Positions 1 to 8,382 of a stretch of DNA of 64,000 bases are shown piece after piece. Each line of letters opens with the position of its first letter. The stretch's first letter is position 1. The position numbers and the translations under genes are program-made. The notes under the pieces were generated by a model. It made no database searches and was not told where the DNA came from. It saw only the letters and a program-made list of their open reading frames with translations. Source of the DNA: Flavobacterium sp. TAB 87 (GTDB taxonomy: Bacteria > Bacteroidota > Bacteroidia > Flavobacteriales > Flavobacteriaceae); NCBI RefSeq assembly GCF_001529295.1, contig NZ_LLWK01000035.1, positions 62,001-126,000 on the forward strand, given 5' to 3'.

Positions 1-60
1 ACTGGAACAATTAAACTTTTTAATCGAAAAGTACAGACAATAATAAATACATAACCACAA

Positions 61-693
61 ATGAATACTTTTTTAGAAAATCAAAACTGGAGATACGCAA
101 CAAAGAAATTTGATGCTTCCAAAAAAATATCAGCCGACGATTTAAATTCGCTTAAAGAAGCAATTCGACTGAGTTCTTCTTCGTACGGATTACAACCGTA
201 TAAGGTGATTATTGTTGAAAACACAGAGTTGAGAGAAAAAATAAGACCGGTCGCGTGGGGACAAGCCCAAATTACAGAGGCATCACACTTATTTATATTT
301 GCAAACAGAACTGAAATAAGTGAGTCAGAAGTAGATTCGTTCTTTGACAACATCAGTAAAACAAGAGAGATTCCATTAGATTCATTAGCTGGATATCAAT
401 CCTTTATGAAAGGAAAAATTAATGAATTATCTACAGATGACGTGAATACTTGGAATGCTAAACAAACATATTTAGCACTTGGAAACCTACTGAACGCCGC
501 TGCTGAGTTAAAAATTGATGTAACGCCAATGGAAGGGTTTTCACCAGCCGACGTCAATGAAATTCTAGGTTTAAATGCGCTTGGTTTAACTGCATCGCTC
601 ATTGCAACTGTTGGTTACCGCCACGAAGAAGATGCGACCCAACACTTTAAAAAAGTTCGTAAATCAGAAAAGGATTTATTTATCACACTATAA
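61..693 (+). CDS. NAD(P)H-dependent nitroreductase family protein (NfsB-like)
   Basis: This 210-residue protein looks like an FMN-dependent oxygen-insensitive nitroreductase/NAD(P)H oxidoreductase, a cytosolic homodimer that reduces nitroaromatics or quinones. The N-terminal RYATKKFD motif, the SSYGLQPYKVIIV segment (FMN-site side, about residues 40-53) and the C-terminal VTPMEGF...LGLTASLIATVGYR stretch are typical of the NfsB branch. Length fits the family (about 210-220). It starts at ATG and is followed 30 nt later by the YceI gene on the same strand, so the two may be co-transcribed. The physiological substrate cannot be read from the sequence. No clear promoter is visible in the 60 bases upstream. 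Confidence 0.85.
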   Translation: MNTFLENQNWRYATKKFDASKKISADDLNSLKEAIRLSSSSYGLQPYKVIIVENTELREKIRPVAWGQAQITEASHLFIFANRTEISESEVDSFFDNISKTREIPLDSLAGYQSFMKGKINELSTDDVNTWNAKQTYLALGNLLNAAAELKIDVTPMEGFSPADVNEILGLNALGLTASLIATVGYRHEEDATQHFKKVRKSEKDLFITL

Positions 694-723
694 TTATCAA
701 TACCCATTCAAAATTAAACAAAA

Positions 724-1290
724 ATGAAAAATTTTAAGACACTAGCATTAGCATTTGTATTCGTTTTATCTGGCGCAGCAGTTTCTGCACAAACCAAAAA
801 AATTGATGTATCTAAAAGTACGATCAACTGGGTTGGTAAAAAAGTAACAGGACAACATTCAGGAACAGTAAATTTTAAAGATGGTGCCGTAGTTTTTAGC
901 GGAAAAAAGTTAAAAGGTGGAAGTTTTACCGTAGACATGCCCTCTCTTAATGCAACTGATTTATCTGGTGAGTATCAAACAAAATTAAACGGTCACTTAA
1001 AAGCAGATGATTTCTTTGGTACTGACAAATATCCAACAGCTACTTTGGTTTTTAAAACGATTGGCGCAAAAAGTGCTGATTTGTATACTGTAACTGCAGA
1101 CTTAACAATCAAAGGAATTACTAATCCAGTAACTTTTGATGTTGCTGTTAAAGGAAATACCGCTACAACTGCTTTTAAAGTTGATAGAACAAAATACAAT
1201 ATCAAATACAACTCTGGAAGTTTCTTTGAAAGTCTTGGTGACAAAACTATCGATGACAATTTCGAATTAAGCATAGTTTTGAAATTCTAA
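724..1290 (+). CDS. YceI-family periplasmic lipid-binding-type protein
   Basis: This 188-residue exported protein has a signal peptide of about 22 residues ending in VSAQ, followed by the YceI lipocalin-like beta-barrel. Visible family landmarks are STINWVGKKVTGQHSGTV near the N-terminus, the LKADDFFGTDKYPTATLVF block in the middle (about residues 92-113), LTIKGITNPVTFDV, and a C-terminal DNFELSIVLKF strand. YceI proteins bind isoprenoid or amphiphilic molecules in the periplasm, and their role in Bacteroidota is mostly undefined. The gene follows the nitroreductase closely and is closed by a strong terminator 23 nt after its stop. Confidence 0.9.
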   Translation: MKNFKTLALAFVFVLSGAAVSAQTKKIDVSKSTINWVGKKVTGQHSGTVNFKDGAVVFSGKKLKGGSFTVDMPSLNATDLSGEYQTKLNGHLKADDFFGTDKYPTATLVFKTIGAKSADLYTVTADLTIKGITNPVTFDVAVKGNTATTAFKVDRTKYNIKYNSGSFFESLGDKTIDDNFELSIVLKF

Positions 1291-1312
1291 ATACCACGCT
1301 TACTAATTTAAA

Positions 1313-1356
1313 ATACCCCGCTAAAATTAATTTTTTATCGGGGTATTTTTTTTTTT
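1313..1356 (+). terminator. Rho-independent terminator after the YceI gene
   Basis: ATACCCCG (1313-1320) pairs perfectly with CGGGGTAT (1339-1346), with an 18-nt loop, and is followed by a run of T. It ends the nitroreductase/YceI transcript and isolates it from the trp leader downstream. Confidence 0.85.
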
Positions 1357-1635
1357 AAAATTACAAGGAGAGTGTCAACAATATTAGAAATTACGATAGT
1401 ACTATTAAAAATTAGCCTACTCGTTAATAAGTAAAAAATGCACTATCGCTTAGTAAACATCAGATTTACTTGTAGAATCTTACTTAAAGATAATTCCCGA
1501 TTTCAAGCTTTATAAGAACAGTGTTTTTTCAGAGAACTGGTAAGTTCCATCACTTTAAATTTGTTTCTCAGCCCACTAGAACCAAATAATTTAACAAAAC
1601 AGTCTCTAAATATTTGATATTTTCAAAATTTTATG
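1357..1635. other. Intergenic, no gene seen
   Basis: About 280 bases of AT-rich DNA between the YceI terminator and the trp promoter. There is no convincing ORF, tRNA or conserved RNA motif. A short GAACT-GGTA-AGTTC hairpin near 1530 is too weak to call. Confidence 0.5.
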
Positions 1636-1666
1636 TTTGATAAATCAAATTACCTTTATATATTTG
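1636..1666 (+). promoter_or_regulatory. trp operon promoter (bacteroidete type)
   Basis: TTTG at 1636-1639 and TATATTTG at 1659-1666 are separated by 19 nt. This matches the TTTG-N19-21-TAnnTTTG consensus of the Bacteroidota primary sigma factor. Transcription would start near 1672-1674, placing the leader peptide start codon (1686) about 12-14 nt into the RNA. Confidence 0.75.
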
Positions 1667-1685
1667 TCATCAGTAAAAAAGAAAT

Positions 1686-1736
1686 ATGAAAACAATTACT
1701 AACAATACATGGTGGTGGAACAATTTACGTCGATAG
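1686..1736 (+). CDS. trpL: trp operon leader peptide with three consecutive Trp codons
   Basis: A 17-codon ORF (ATG 1686, TAG 1734-1736) encodes MKTITNNTWWWNNLRR. Three adjacent TGG codons at 1710-1718 sit just upstream of alternative RNA hairpins and then of trpE. This is the classic layout of ribosome-mediated attenuation: stalling at Trp codons when charged tRNA-Trp is scarce permits read-through. It is too short for ordinary gene callers. The symbol is used by functional analogy with enterobacterial trpL, with no sequence homology implied. Confidence 0.85.
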   Translation: MKTITNNTWWWNNLRR

Positions 1737-1812
1737 TCGTGAACAAAGCTCCTATGGTATAATTAGTACACTATAAATATAAAAGGCTTGTCTTCACGAC
1801 AAGCCTTTTTTT
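1736..1812 (+). promoter_or_regulatory. trp attenuator: antiterminator/terminator switch
   Basis: Terminator: 1782-1792 (AAAGGCTTGTC) pairs perfectly with 1798-1808 (GACAAGCCTTT) around a 5-nt loop, followed by a T run to 1812. Antiterminator: GTCGTGAA at 1736-1743 pairs perfectly with TTCACGAC at 1793-1800, and the helix can be extended imperfectly by 1744-1752 (CAAAGCTCC) against 1784-1790. The two structures are mutually exclusive because both use 1798-1800 and the terminator stem. A ribosome that finishes the leader peptide sits on the stop codon at 1734-1736 and would mask the antiterminator 5' strand. A ribosome stalled on the Trp codons would leave it free. Confidence 0.85.
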
Positions 1813-1857
1813 ATACGCCAAATTCAACAACTTATTTTAAATTAAAACAAACCAATT

Positions 1858-3258
1858 TTGAAAACTATAGCACTGCAAACCCAATACAAACAAATTCTGG
1901 CAGATACCATTACTCCTGTTAGTGTTTATTTTAAAATTCGAGATAAATTTCCTAACAGTCTTTTACTAGAAAGTAGCGATTACCATGGTAACGACAATAG
2001 TTTTTCTTATATCTGCTGCAATCCAATTGCGAGTATTAAAATTGAAAACGAAACCATTATCAAAACGTTTCCTGATGGAACTTCCGAAAAAATAGTCATT
2101 GACAGCACTACTAATATTCCAGAAATTATTCAAAATTTCTCTAGTTTATTTAAATCAGAAAAAAATGATTTCAAATTTATCAACAACGGACTATTTGGTT
2201 ACATTTCGTACGATGCAGTTCGTTACTTTGAGAAAGTAGCTATTGCTAAAAAAGATTCGACCACTTCAATTCCTGATGTGTATTATGCGGTATATCAAAA
2301 CATTATCGCCATCAATCATTTTAAAAACGAGGCTTATATTTTTTGCCATAGTTTAGATGGAAGAAATAATATTTCGGAAATTGAGCAATTGATACAATCT
2401 CGAAATATTGCCGAATATAAATTTGCCAAAGATGGAGAAGGTTTCTCTAACTTAACCGACGAAGAATTCAAGCACAATGTGGCTTTAGCCAAAAAACACT
2501 GTTATAGAGGTGATGTATTTCAGTTGGTTTTATCACGTCGTTTCACGCAAGGCTTCAAAGGAGACGAATTCAACGTGTATCGCGCTTTAAGAAGTATTAA
2601 CCCATCTCCTTATTTATTCTTTTTCGACTACGGCGACTTTAAAATATTTGGTTCTTCTCCCGAAGCGCAGATTATTGTAAAAGATAGAAAAGCCGAAATT
2701 CACCCAATTGCAGGCACATTTAAACGTACCGGAAATGACGAACAAGATGCCATTTTAGCCAAACAATTATCGGAAGATAAAAAAGAAAATAGCGAACATG
2801 TCATGTTGGTCGACTTGGCTAGAAATGATTTGAGCCGCAACGGTCATGACGTTAATGTCGAAAAATATAGAGAAGTTCAGTTTTTCTCGCATGTCATTCA
2901 CTTGGTTTCAAAAGTAACGGGACATTTACATGAAAAAGCTACTACGATGCAAGTGGTTGCAGACACTTTTCCTGCAGGAACTTTAAGTGGCGCACCCAAA
3001 CACCGCGCCATGCAACTCATCGAAGATTACGAAAAAACGAACCGTAATTTTTACGGTGGTGCGATTGGCTTTATGGATTTTGAAGGCAACTTTAACCATG
3101 CCATTATGATTCGTACATTTTTGAGTAAAAACCACCAATTGCATTGTCAAGCTGGCGCAGGAATTGTAGCGAGTTCTAATGAAGAAAGTGAAATGGAAGA
3201 AGTCTACAACAAGCTAAGAGCGTTAAATACGGCTTTAGAAATGGCAGAGAAAATTTAA
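1858..3258 (+). CDS. trpE: Anthranilate synthase component I
   Basis: TrpE (466 residues) converts chorismate and ammonia (from TrpG) to anthranilate, the first committed step of tryptophan synthesis. The feedback-inhibition motif LLES lies at residues 36-39. Chorismate-binding blocks follow in the C-terminal half: FQLVLSRRF, PSPYLFFFDYGDFKIFGSSPE, HPIAGTFKRTG, MLVDLARNDLSR, FPAGTLSGAPK and IVASSNEESEMEEVYNK. No ATG occurs near the N-terminus. The start is TTG at 1858-1860, and the reading frame from it gives the expected N-terminus for the family. The gene begins 46 nt after the attenuator T run, so its expression should depend on read-through there. It is the first structural gene of the operon. 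Confidence 0.95.
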   Translation: MKTIALQTQYKQILADTITPVSVYFKIRDKFPNSLLLESSDYHGNDNSFSYICCNPIASIKIENETIIKTFPDGTSEKIVIDSTTNIPEIIQNFSSLFKSEKNDFKFINNGLFGYISYDAVRYFEKVAIAKKDSTTSIPDVYYAVYQNIIAINHFKNEAYIFCHSLDGRNNISEIEQLIQSRNIAEYKFAKDGEGFSNLTDEEFKHNVALAKKHCYRGDVFQLVLSRRFTQGFKGDEFNVYRALRSINPSPYLFFFDYGDFKIFGSSPEAQIIVKDRKAEIHPIAGTFKRTGNDEQDAILAKQLSEDKKENSEHVMLVDLARNDLSRNGHDVNVEKYREVQFFSHVIHLVSKVTGHLHEKATTMQVVADTFPAGTLSGAPKHRAMQLIEDYEKTNRNFYGGAIGFMDFEGNFNHAIMIRTFLSKNHQLHCQAGAGIVASSNEESEMEEVYNKLRALNTALEMAEKI

Positions 3259-3332
3259 AAAAATAATTTAATATTTTAAAGATTGTTCTATTTCCAAATT
3301 CTTCAATCTTTGCATCATTCAATTTTTCAATT

Positions 3333-3905
3333 ATGAAAATAAAAAAAATAGTAGTCATAGACAATTACGATAGTTTTACTTATAATTTAGTTCACTATTT
3401 AGAAGATTTAAATTGCGAGGTAACCGTATACCGTAACGATGAATTTGAACTGGAAGAACTAGCTTCTTTCGATAAAATTTTATTGTCACCAGGACCTGGG
3501 CTTCCAGACGAAGCTGGATTATTAAAAGAAGTAATTCGTCATTATGCCCCCAGCAAAAGCATTTTAGGCGTTTGCTTAGGACAACAAGCCATTGGAGAGG
3601 TTTTTGGCGGAACATTATCTAACTTGGATAAAGTGTATCATGGCGTAGCCACCATCGTAAAAAAGTCGGTTACTGACGAACATTTATTTGACGGTCTGGC
3701 CGATGAGTTCGAAGTAGGTCGATACCACTCTTGGGTTGTTGATGCTAATTTACCTGATGTTTTAGAAGCGACTTCTTTTGAAGAAAACGGTCAAGTGATG
3801 TCTTTGCGTCACAAAATCTACGATGTTCGCGGCGTTCAGTTTCATCCTGAAAGTGTACTGACTCCAAACGGAAAGCAAATTTTAGAAAACTGGGTAAAGA
3901 ATTAA
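3333..3905 (+). CDS. trpG: Anthranilate synthase component II (glutamine amidotransferase)
   Basis: TrpG (190 residues) supplies ammonia from glutamine to TrpE. It is a class I glutamine amidotransferase with VIDNYDSFTYNLVHYL at the N-terminus, the oxyanion segment LSPGPG, nucleophile Cys81 in GVCLGQQAIGE, and catalytic His171 and Glu173 in FHPES. It is a stand-alone subunit, not fused to TrpE or TrpD. It lies 74 nt after trpE and 84 nt before trpD. These gaps are large for an operon but no terminator is visible in them. A close relative could serve p-aminobenzoate synthase (PabA), but the operon context supports TrpG. Confidence 0.93.
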   Translation: MKIKKIVVIDNYDSFTYNLVHYLEDLNCEVTVYRNDEFELEELASFDKILLSPGPGLPDEAGLLKEVIRHYAPSKSILGVCLGQQAIGEVFGGTLSNLDKVYHGVATIVKKSVTDEHLFDGLADEFEVGRYHSWVVDANLPDVLEATSFEENGQVMSLRHKIYDVRGVQFHPESVLTPNGKQILENWVKN

Positions 3906-3989
3906 AACTGAAGACTGAATCGTAAGTATAATTTTTAAAGTAAAAGTTTAAAAGCGCTAAAACTTTAAAAACCATCGAATTGTAAAAAA

Positions 3990-4982
3990 ATGAAAAATAT
4001 ATTAAATAGACTAATCAATCACGAGGTACTTTCAAAAGAAGAGGCAAAAAATGTATTGATTAACATTTCAAACGGAAGTTACAATCAAAATCAGATTTCG
4101 TCATTTTTAACGGTCTTTATGATGCGTAGCATTACTATAGACGAACTTTCTGGTTTTCGCGAAGCCTTGTTGGATCTATGTGTACGCATCGACTTATCAG
4201 AGTACAACACCATAGACTTATGCGGAACGGGCGGCGACGGAAAAGATACTTTTAATATTTCTACATTGGCTTCTTTTGTGGCAGCAGGTGCTGGAATAAA
4301 AGTGGCAAAACACGGAAATTATGGTGTTTCTTCGATCTCAGGTTCCAGTAATGTGATGGAGAAAATGGGAATTAAATTTAGTAACGATTCTGATTTCCTT
4401 AAAAATTGTATGAATAAAGCTGGAATAGCAATTTTGCACGCACCATTATTTCATCCTGCCATGAAAAATGTAGGTCCAATACGTAAAGATTTGGCTGTAA
4501 AAACATTCTTCAATATGTTAGGGCCAATGGTTAATCCATCGTTTCCTCAAAATCAATTGGTGGGCGTTTTTAATCTTGAGCTTGCGCGCATGTATGCGTA
4601 TTTGTATCAAAGTACCAATATGAATTTTACCATTTTGCATTCGCTAGATGGTTACGACGAAATTTCTTTGACTGGAGCAACCAAAACTATTACCAATTCG
4701 ATGGAAGCAATGTTAAAACCTGAAAGTTTTGGTGTTCGTACAGTATTGCAAAGTGAAATTGAAGGCGGAAAGACGATAGACGAATCGGCTGACTTATTTA
4801 TAAAAATTATTTCTGGAAAAGGAACTGAAGCTCAAAATAACGTGGTTTGCGCCAACGCAGCGATGGCGATTTCAACTGTTACCAAATGCAGTCCGGTAGA
4901 AGGATTTGAATTGGCAAAGGAAAGTTTGCTATCGGGAAAAGGATTAAAAGCATTGACTGCTCTACAAGAATTAAGTAAATAA
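3990..4982 (+). CDS. trpD: Anthranilate phosphoribosyltransferase
   Basis: TrpD (330 residues) transfers the phosphoribosyl group of PRPP to anthranilate. The PRPP/Mg-binding GTGGDG motif is at residues 79-84, followed by TFNIST and the KHGNYGVSSISGSSNVME anthranilate-site segment. HPAMKNVGPIRKDLAVKTFFNMLGPMVNP is the other family block. Length is normal for the enzyme without an amidotransferase fusion. It starts at ATG and is followed 82 nt later by trpC. Confidence 0.95.
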   Translation: MKNILNRLINHEVLSKEEAKNVLINISNGSYNQNQISSFLTVFMMRSITIDELSGFREALLDLCVRIDLSEYNTIDLCGTGGDGKDTFNISTLASFVAAGAGIKVAKHGNYGVSSISGSSNVMEKMGIKFSNDSDFLKNCMNKAGIAILHAPLFHPAMKNVGPIRKDLAVKTFFNMLGPMVNPSFPQNQLVGVFNLELARMYAYLYQSTNMNFTILHSLDGYDEISLTGATKTITNSMEAMLKPESFGVRTVLQSEIEGGKTIDESADLFIKIISGKGTEAQNNVVCANAAMAISTVTKCSPVEGFELAKESLLSGKGLKALTALQELSK

Positions 4983-5064
4983 AAACACAAATTCCAGAAA
5001 TGTATACTAATTTTTGAATAAACTTTGAAACTCTGCAACTTAAAACCTAAGAAACTAAAATTAA

Positions 5065-5844
5065 ATGAACATCCTAGATAAAATTATAGTCGACAAACGA
5101 CAAGAAGTAATTCTTAAAAAATCTATTATTCCAGTAAAACAATTGGAAGCTTCAGTTTTTTTCGGAAAGAAAACAATTTCTTTAAGTCAAAATTTAAAAA
5201 ACAGCAACACCGGAATTATCGCCGAACACAAACGCCGTTCGCCTTCAAAAGCTGAGATTAATTACAGCTTTACGGTCGAAGAAGTGGTAAAAGGTTATGA
5301 AAATGCAGGTGCTTGCGGAATTTCAGTTTTAACTGATGGCAAGTATTTTGGTGGTTCCTTGGATGATTTACTGTTAGCAAGAGCATCAGTGGCAATTCCG
5401 CTTCTGCGAAAAGAATTCATTGTAGACGAATACCAAATCCTAGAGGCAAAAGCACACGGAGCCGATTTAATTTTGCTAATTGCTGCTGTTTTAACACGCG
5501 AAGAAATTAAATCTTTATCAGAATTTGCCAAAAGTTTAGGACTCGAAGTTTTGTTAGAAGTACACAATCAAGAAGAGTTAGAAAAATCAATCATGCAAAG
5601 TTTGGACATGATTGGAGTGAACAACAGAAATCTAAAAACTTTTGAAGTAAGCTTGGAGTTCAGCAAACAATTGGCCGACCAAATTCCGAATGACTTTGTG
5701 AAAGTTTCTGAAAGTGGAATTTCGAACATCGAAGCTATAAAGGAATTAAAACCATTTGGATATAAAGGATTTTTGATTGGTGAAAATTTCATGAAAACCG
5801 ATAATGCTGGAAAAGCTGCAACGGAATTTATTCAAGGACTTTAA
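5065..5844 (+). CDS. trpC: Indole-3-glycerol phosphate synthase
   Basis: TrpC (259 residues) is a TIM-barrel enzyme that cyclises CdRP to indole-3-glycerol phosphate. Visible active-site segments are IIAEHKRRSPSK (Glu54, Lys56), LLRKEFIVDEYQI (Lys116), LLEVH, GVNNRNLKTF (about 184-192), VSESGI and the phosphate-binding GFLIGENFM near the C-terminus. It is monofunctional, since trpF is a separate gene 48 nt downstream. The order C then F with no fusion is common in Bacteroidota. Confidence 0.95.
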   Translation: MNILDKIIVDKRQEVILKKSIIPVKQLEASVFFGKKTISLSQNLKNSNTGIIAEHKRRSPSKAEINYSFTVEEVVKGYENAGACGISVLTDGKYFGGSLDDLLLARASVAIPLLRKEFIVDEYQILEAKAHGADLILLIAAVLTREEIKSLSEFAKSLGLEVLLEVHNQEELEKSIMQSLDMIGVNNRNLKTFEVSLEFSKQLADQIPNDFVKVSESGISNIEAIKELKPFGYKGFLIGENFMKTDNAGKAATEFIQGL

Positions 5845-5892
5845 TCCCTGTAACGCCAAAATTCGGAACTGTTAATTTTGAGAAAAAATAAA

Positions 5893-6573
5893 ATGATAGA
5901 ATACGATTCATCTTCTAGTGCTACTTCCTCCGCTTCTGATAAAGCTGCGGTAGGAATTAAAATTTGCGGTATGAAATATCTCGACAATATAAAAGAAATA
6001 GGTTCGCTCCTACCCGATTATATGGGTTTTATATTTTGGGGAAAATCGGCACGTTATTTTGATGGTGTGATTCCGCCTGTAGCTGAAAGTATTAAAAAAA
6101 CAGGGGTTTTTGTCAACGCATCGGTTTTAGAAATTTTAGAGAAAGTAAATAAATACGACTTACAAGCCGTACAATTGCACGGTCAAGAATCAGTTGAGTT
6201 TTGCAGTGAGTTAAAAAGTAAGCTTTCTAAAAATATAGAAATAATTAAAGTTTTCTCTATTATTGACACTTTCGATTTTGACGAATTAAAACCTTTTGAA
6301 GGTGTTTGTGATTTCTTTTTGTTTGACACCAAAGGTAAATTGCCTGGAGGGAACGGAACCACTTTTGACTGGAAGGTATTGGCTGACTATCCATCGCAAA
6401 AACCATTCTTTTTGAGTGGCGGTATTGGTCTTGAAGAATTAAATGATGTCAAACAAATATTAAAATTAAAATTACCCATTTATGCCATCGATCTAAACAG
6501 TAAATTTGAAATCGAAGCGGGATTAAAAGATAAAAATATATTGAGCGAGTTTCAGCAAAAACTGAAGCTTTAA
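5893..6573 (+). CDS. trpF: Phosphoribosylanthranilate isomerase
   Basis: TrpF performs the Amadori rearrangement of phosphoribosylanthranilate to CdRP. It is a TIM barrel starting at VGIKICGMKY (catalytic Cys in KICGM), with FVNASVLEI, LQAVQLHGQE, FLFDTKGKLPGGNGTTFDW and FFLSGGIGLEEL following. I chose ATG 5893 (226 residues). A TTG at 5878 would add five residues (231 total). Between the start and the core lies an unusual Ser/Thr/Ala-rich stretch of roughly 17 residues (SSSSATSSASDKAA) that is not part of the barrel. Low complexity there may mean the true conserved start is further in, but no better start codon precedes KICGM. Confidence 0.92.
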   Translation: MIEYDSSSSATSSASDKAAVGIKICGMKYLDNIKEIGSLLPDYMGFIFWGKSARYFDGVIPPVAESIKKTGVFVNASVLEILEKVNKYDLQAVQLHGQESVEFCSELKSKLSKNIEIIKVFSIIDTFDFDELKPFEGVCDFFLFDTKGKLPGGNGTTFDWKVLADYPSQKPFFLSGGIGLEELNDVKQILKLKLPIYAIDLNSKFEIEAGLKDKNILSEFQQKLKL

Positions 6574-6591
6574 ACTTTAAACAAAAATACA

Positions 6592-7773
6592 ATGAATTTT
6601 AATGTAGACGAAAAAGGATATTATGGCGAATTTGGAGGAGCATACATTCCTGAAATGTTGTATCCAAATGTAGAAGAATTACGTACTCAATATTTAGACA
6701 TTATGGCTGAGCCCGAGTTTAAAGCCGAGTTCAACCAATTGCTAAAAGATTATGTTGGTAGACCAAGTCCGTTATATTTAGCCAAACGATTATCAGAAAA
6801 ATACAATACCAAAATTTACCTAAAACGAGAAGACCTCAATCATACTGGCGCTCATAAAATCAACAATACGATTGGTCAAATTTTAGTAGCTAAAAAGTTG
6901 GGTAAAAAACGCATCATTGCCGAAACAGGCGCAGGACAACATGGTGTTGCGACCGCTACGGTTTGTGCTTTAATGGGCCTAGAATGCATTGTTTACATGG
7001 GCGAAATTGACATTGCGCGTCAAGCACCCAATGTGGCGCGTATGAAAATGCTAGGAGCCGAAGTACGACCAGCACTTTCTGGTTCTCGCACTTTAAAAGA
7101 TGCAACCAATGAAGCCATTCGCGATTGGATTAACAATCCCGTAGACACGCATTACATCATCGGTTCGGCTATTGGGCCGCATCCTTATCCTGACATGGTA
7201 ACCCGTTTTCAAAGTATCATTTCCGAAGAAATAAAAACACAATTACAAGAAAAAGAAGGCCGTGAAAATCCCGATTATGTAGTCGCTTGTATTGGTGGTG
7301 GTAGTAATGCGGCAGGAACTTTTTATCATTTCTTACATGAACCAGAAGTTGGCATAATCGCGGTTGAAGCAGCTGGAAAAGGCGTAAATTCGGGTCTAAG
7401 TGCAGCAACAAGTCAACTAGGTAAAGTGGGGGTTATTCACGGGTGTAAAACTTTATTAATGCAAACTCCAGACGGTCAAATTACAGAACCATATTCGATC
7501 TCGGCTGGTTTAGACTATCCTGGTGTTGGTCCCATGCATGCGCATCTAGCAACCTCGGGACGTGCCGAGTTTTTCTCAATTACCGATGACGCGGCAATGA
7601 TAGCAGGTTTAGAGTTGACTAAACTCGAAGGGATCATTCCGGCTATAGAATCCTCGCATGCATTGGCTCTTTTCAACGAAAAAACGTTTAAACCAACCGA
7701 TGTTGTTGTCGTTTGTCTTTCGGGTCGTGGCGACAAAGATTTAAATACGTACATTGATTATTTTAAATTATAA
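6592..7773 (+). CDS. trpB: Tryptophan synthase beta subunit
   Basis: TrpB (393 residues) condenses indole with serine in a PLP-dependent reaction. The Schiff-base lysine is Lys89 in HTGAHKINN, and the PLP phosphate-binding loop GGGSNA is in the middle of the protein. The N-terminal [15 protein letters not shown] and the [12 protein letters not shown] and CLSGRGDKD segments are hallmarks of the TrpB1 type, which partners with TrpA. It follows trpF by 18 nt. It is separated from trpA by an AIG2-like gene and a dispersed hairpin repeat. Confidence 0.97.
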   Translation: MNFNVDEKGYYGEFGGAYIPEMLYPNVEELRTQYLDIMAEPEFKAEFNQLLKDYVGRPSPLYLAKRLSEKYNTKIYLKREDLNHTGAHKINNTIGQILVAKKLGKKRIIAETGAGQHGVATATVCALMGLECIVYMGEIDIARQAPNVARMKMLGAEVRPALSGSRTLKDATNEAIRDWINNPVDTHYIIGSAIGPHPYPDMVTRFQSIISEEIKTQLQEKEGRENPDYVVACIGGGSNAAGTFYHFLHEPEVGIIAVEAAGKGVNSGLSAATSQLGKVGVIHGCKTLLMQTPDGQITEPYSISAGLDYPGVGPMHAHLATSGRAEFFSITDDAAMIAGLELTKLEGIIPAIESSHALALFNEKTFKPTDVVVVCLSGRGDKDLNTYIDYFKL

Positions 7774-7787
7774 GAGAAAAATAATTT

Positions 7788-7878
7788 GGGCGTTACCCAA
7801 GGGCCGGGCTGTACACTAAATCTTTTTTGTGGAAGAGAAAACCACAAAAAAGGATACCGCTTCCATCCCTAACGCTCC
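7788..7878 (-). repeat. Dispersed flavobacterial hairpin element, copy A
   Basis: Read on the minus strand, the element contains a core GATGGAAGCGGTATCC, then a perfect 11-bp stem (+ strand 7822-7832 with 7842-7852), then GATTTAGTGTACAGC. Outer arms GGGCGTTA (7788-7795) and TAACGCTCC (7870-7878) also pair. It matches copies B (51016-51092) and C (59896-59966) in the core but not in the inner stem. It sits within the trp operon between trpB and the AIG2-like gene and would be transcribed as RNA. Confidence 0.7.
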
Positions 7879-7902
7879 TAAATAACGAATAAAATACAAA
7901 TC

Positions 7903-8220
7903 ATGGAACAGTTATTCTCCTACGGAACATTGCAATCAGAAGAAATTCAAATACAAGTTTTTAATAAATTACTAACCGGAACAGCAGATCAACTTTTGGG
8001 TTACAAATTAAAAGATCTAAAAATAGAAGAAGAATTTGGAATGGAAGACTATTTTGTCGCAATTCCGAGCGAGAATCCACAAGATGCCATTAAAGGTATA
8101 CTGTTTGACATCTCAACTGAAGATTTAGACAAGGCAGATTTATTTGAATCTAAATCGTACAAACGAGTTGAAATCATACTAAAATCGGGAACAACTGCTT
8201 GGATTTTCATCGAAAGATAA
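7903..8220 (+). CDS. AIG2-like / gamma-glutamylcyclotransferase-fold protein
   Basis: This 105-residue protein starts MEQLFSYGTLQSEE, which carries the YGTL substrate-binding loop of the gamma-glutamylcyclotransferase (AIG2) fold. AIKGILFDISTEDLDKADLFESKSYKRVEI provides the middle strand and the usual Asp/Glu-rich segment where the catalytic Glu is expected. Members process gamma-glutamyl or related amine adducts, and the substrate here is unknown. It lies between trpB and trpA, 130 nt after trpB (a gap holding a hairpin repeat) and 162 nt before trpA. It is probably a passenger in the operon. There is no evidence that it acts in tryptophan synthesis. Confidence 0.8.
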   Translation: MEQLFSYGTLQSEEIQIQVFNKLLTGTADQLLGYKLKDLKIEEEFGMEDYFVAIPSENPQDAIKGILFDISTEDLDKADLFESKSYKRVEIILKSGTTAWIFIER

Positions 8221-8382
8221 TACTCCGATACAAGAGATTTATTTAAAACGATTGCATCAGACAAAAAAATGTACCGTTCATTCAGTGTCGTTTGCAATCA
8301 TTTTTAAATCAATCAAAATAAACACACGCGAGCCTACTACTTTTTATAAAAGGTGGAAGAAAAAAACCATAATAACATTACA

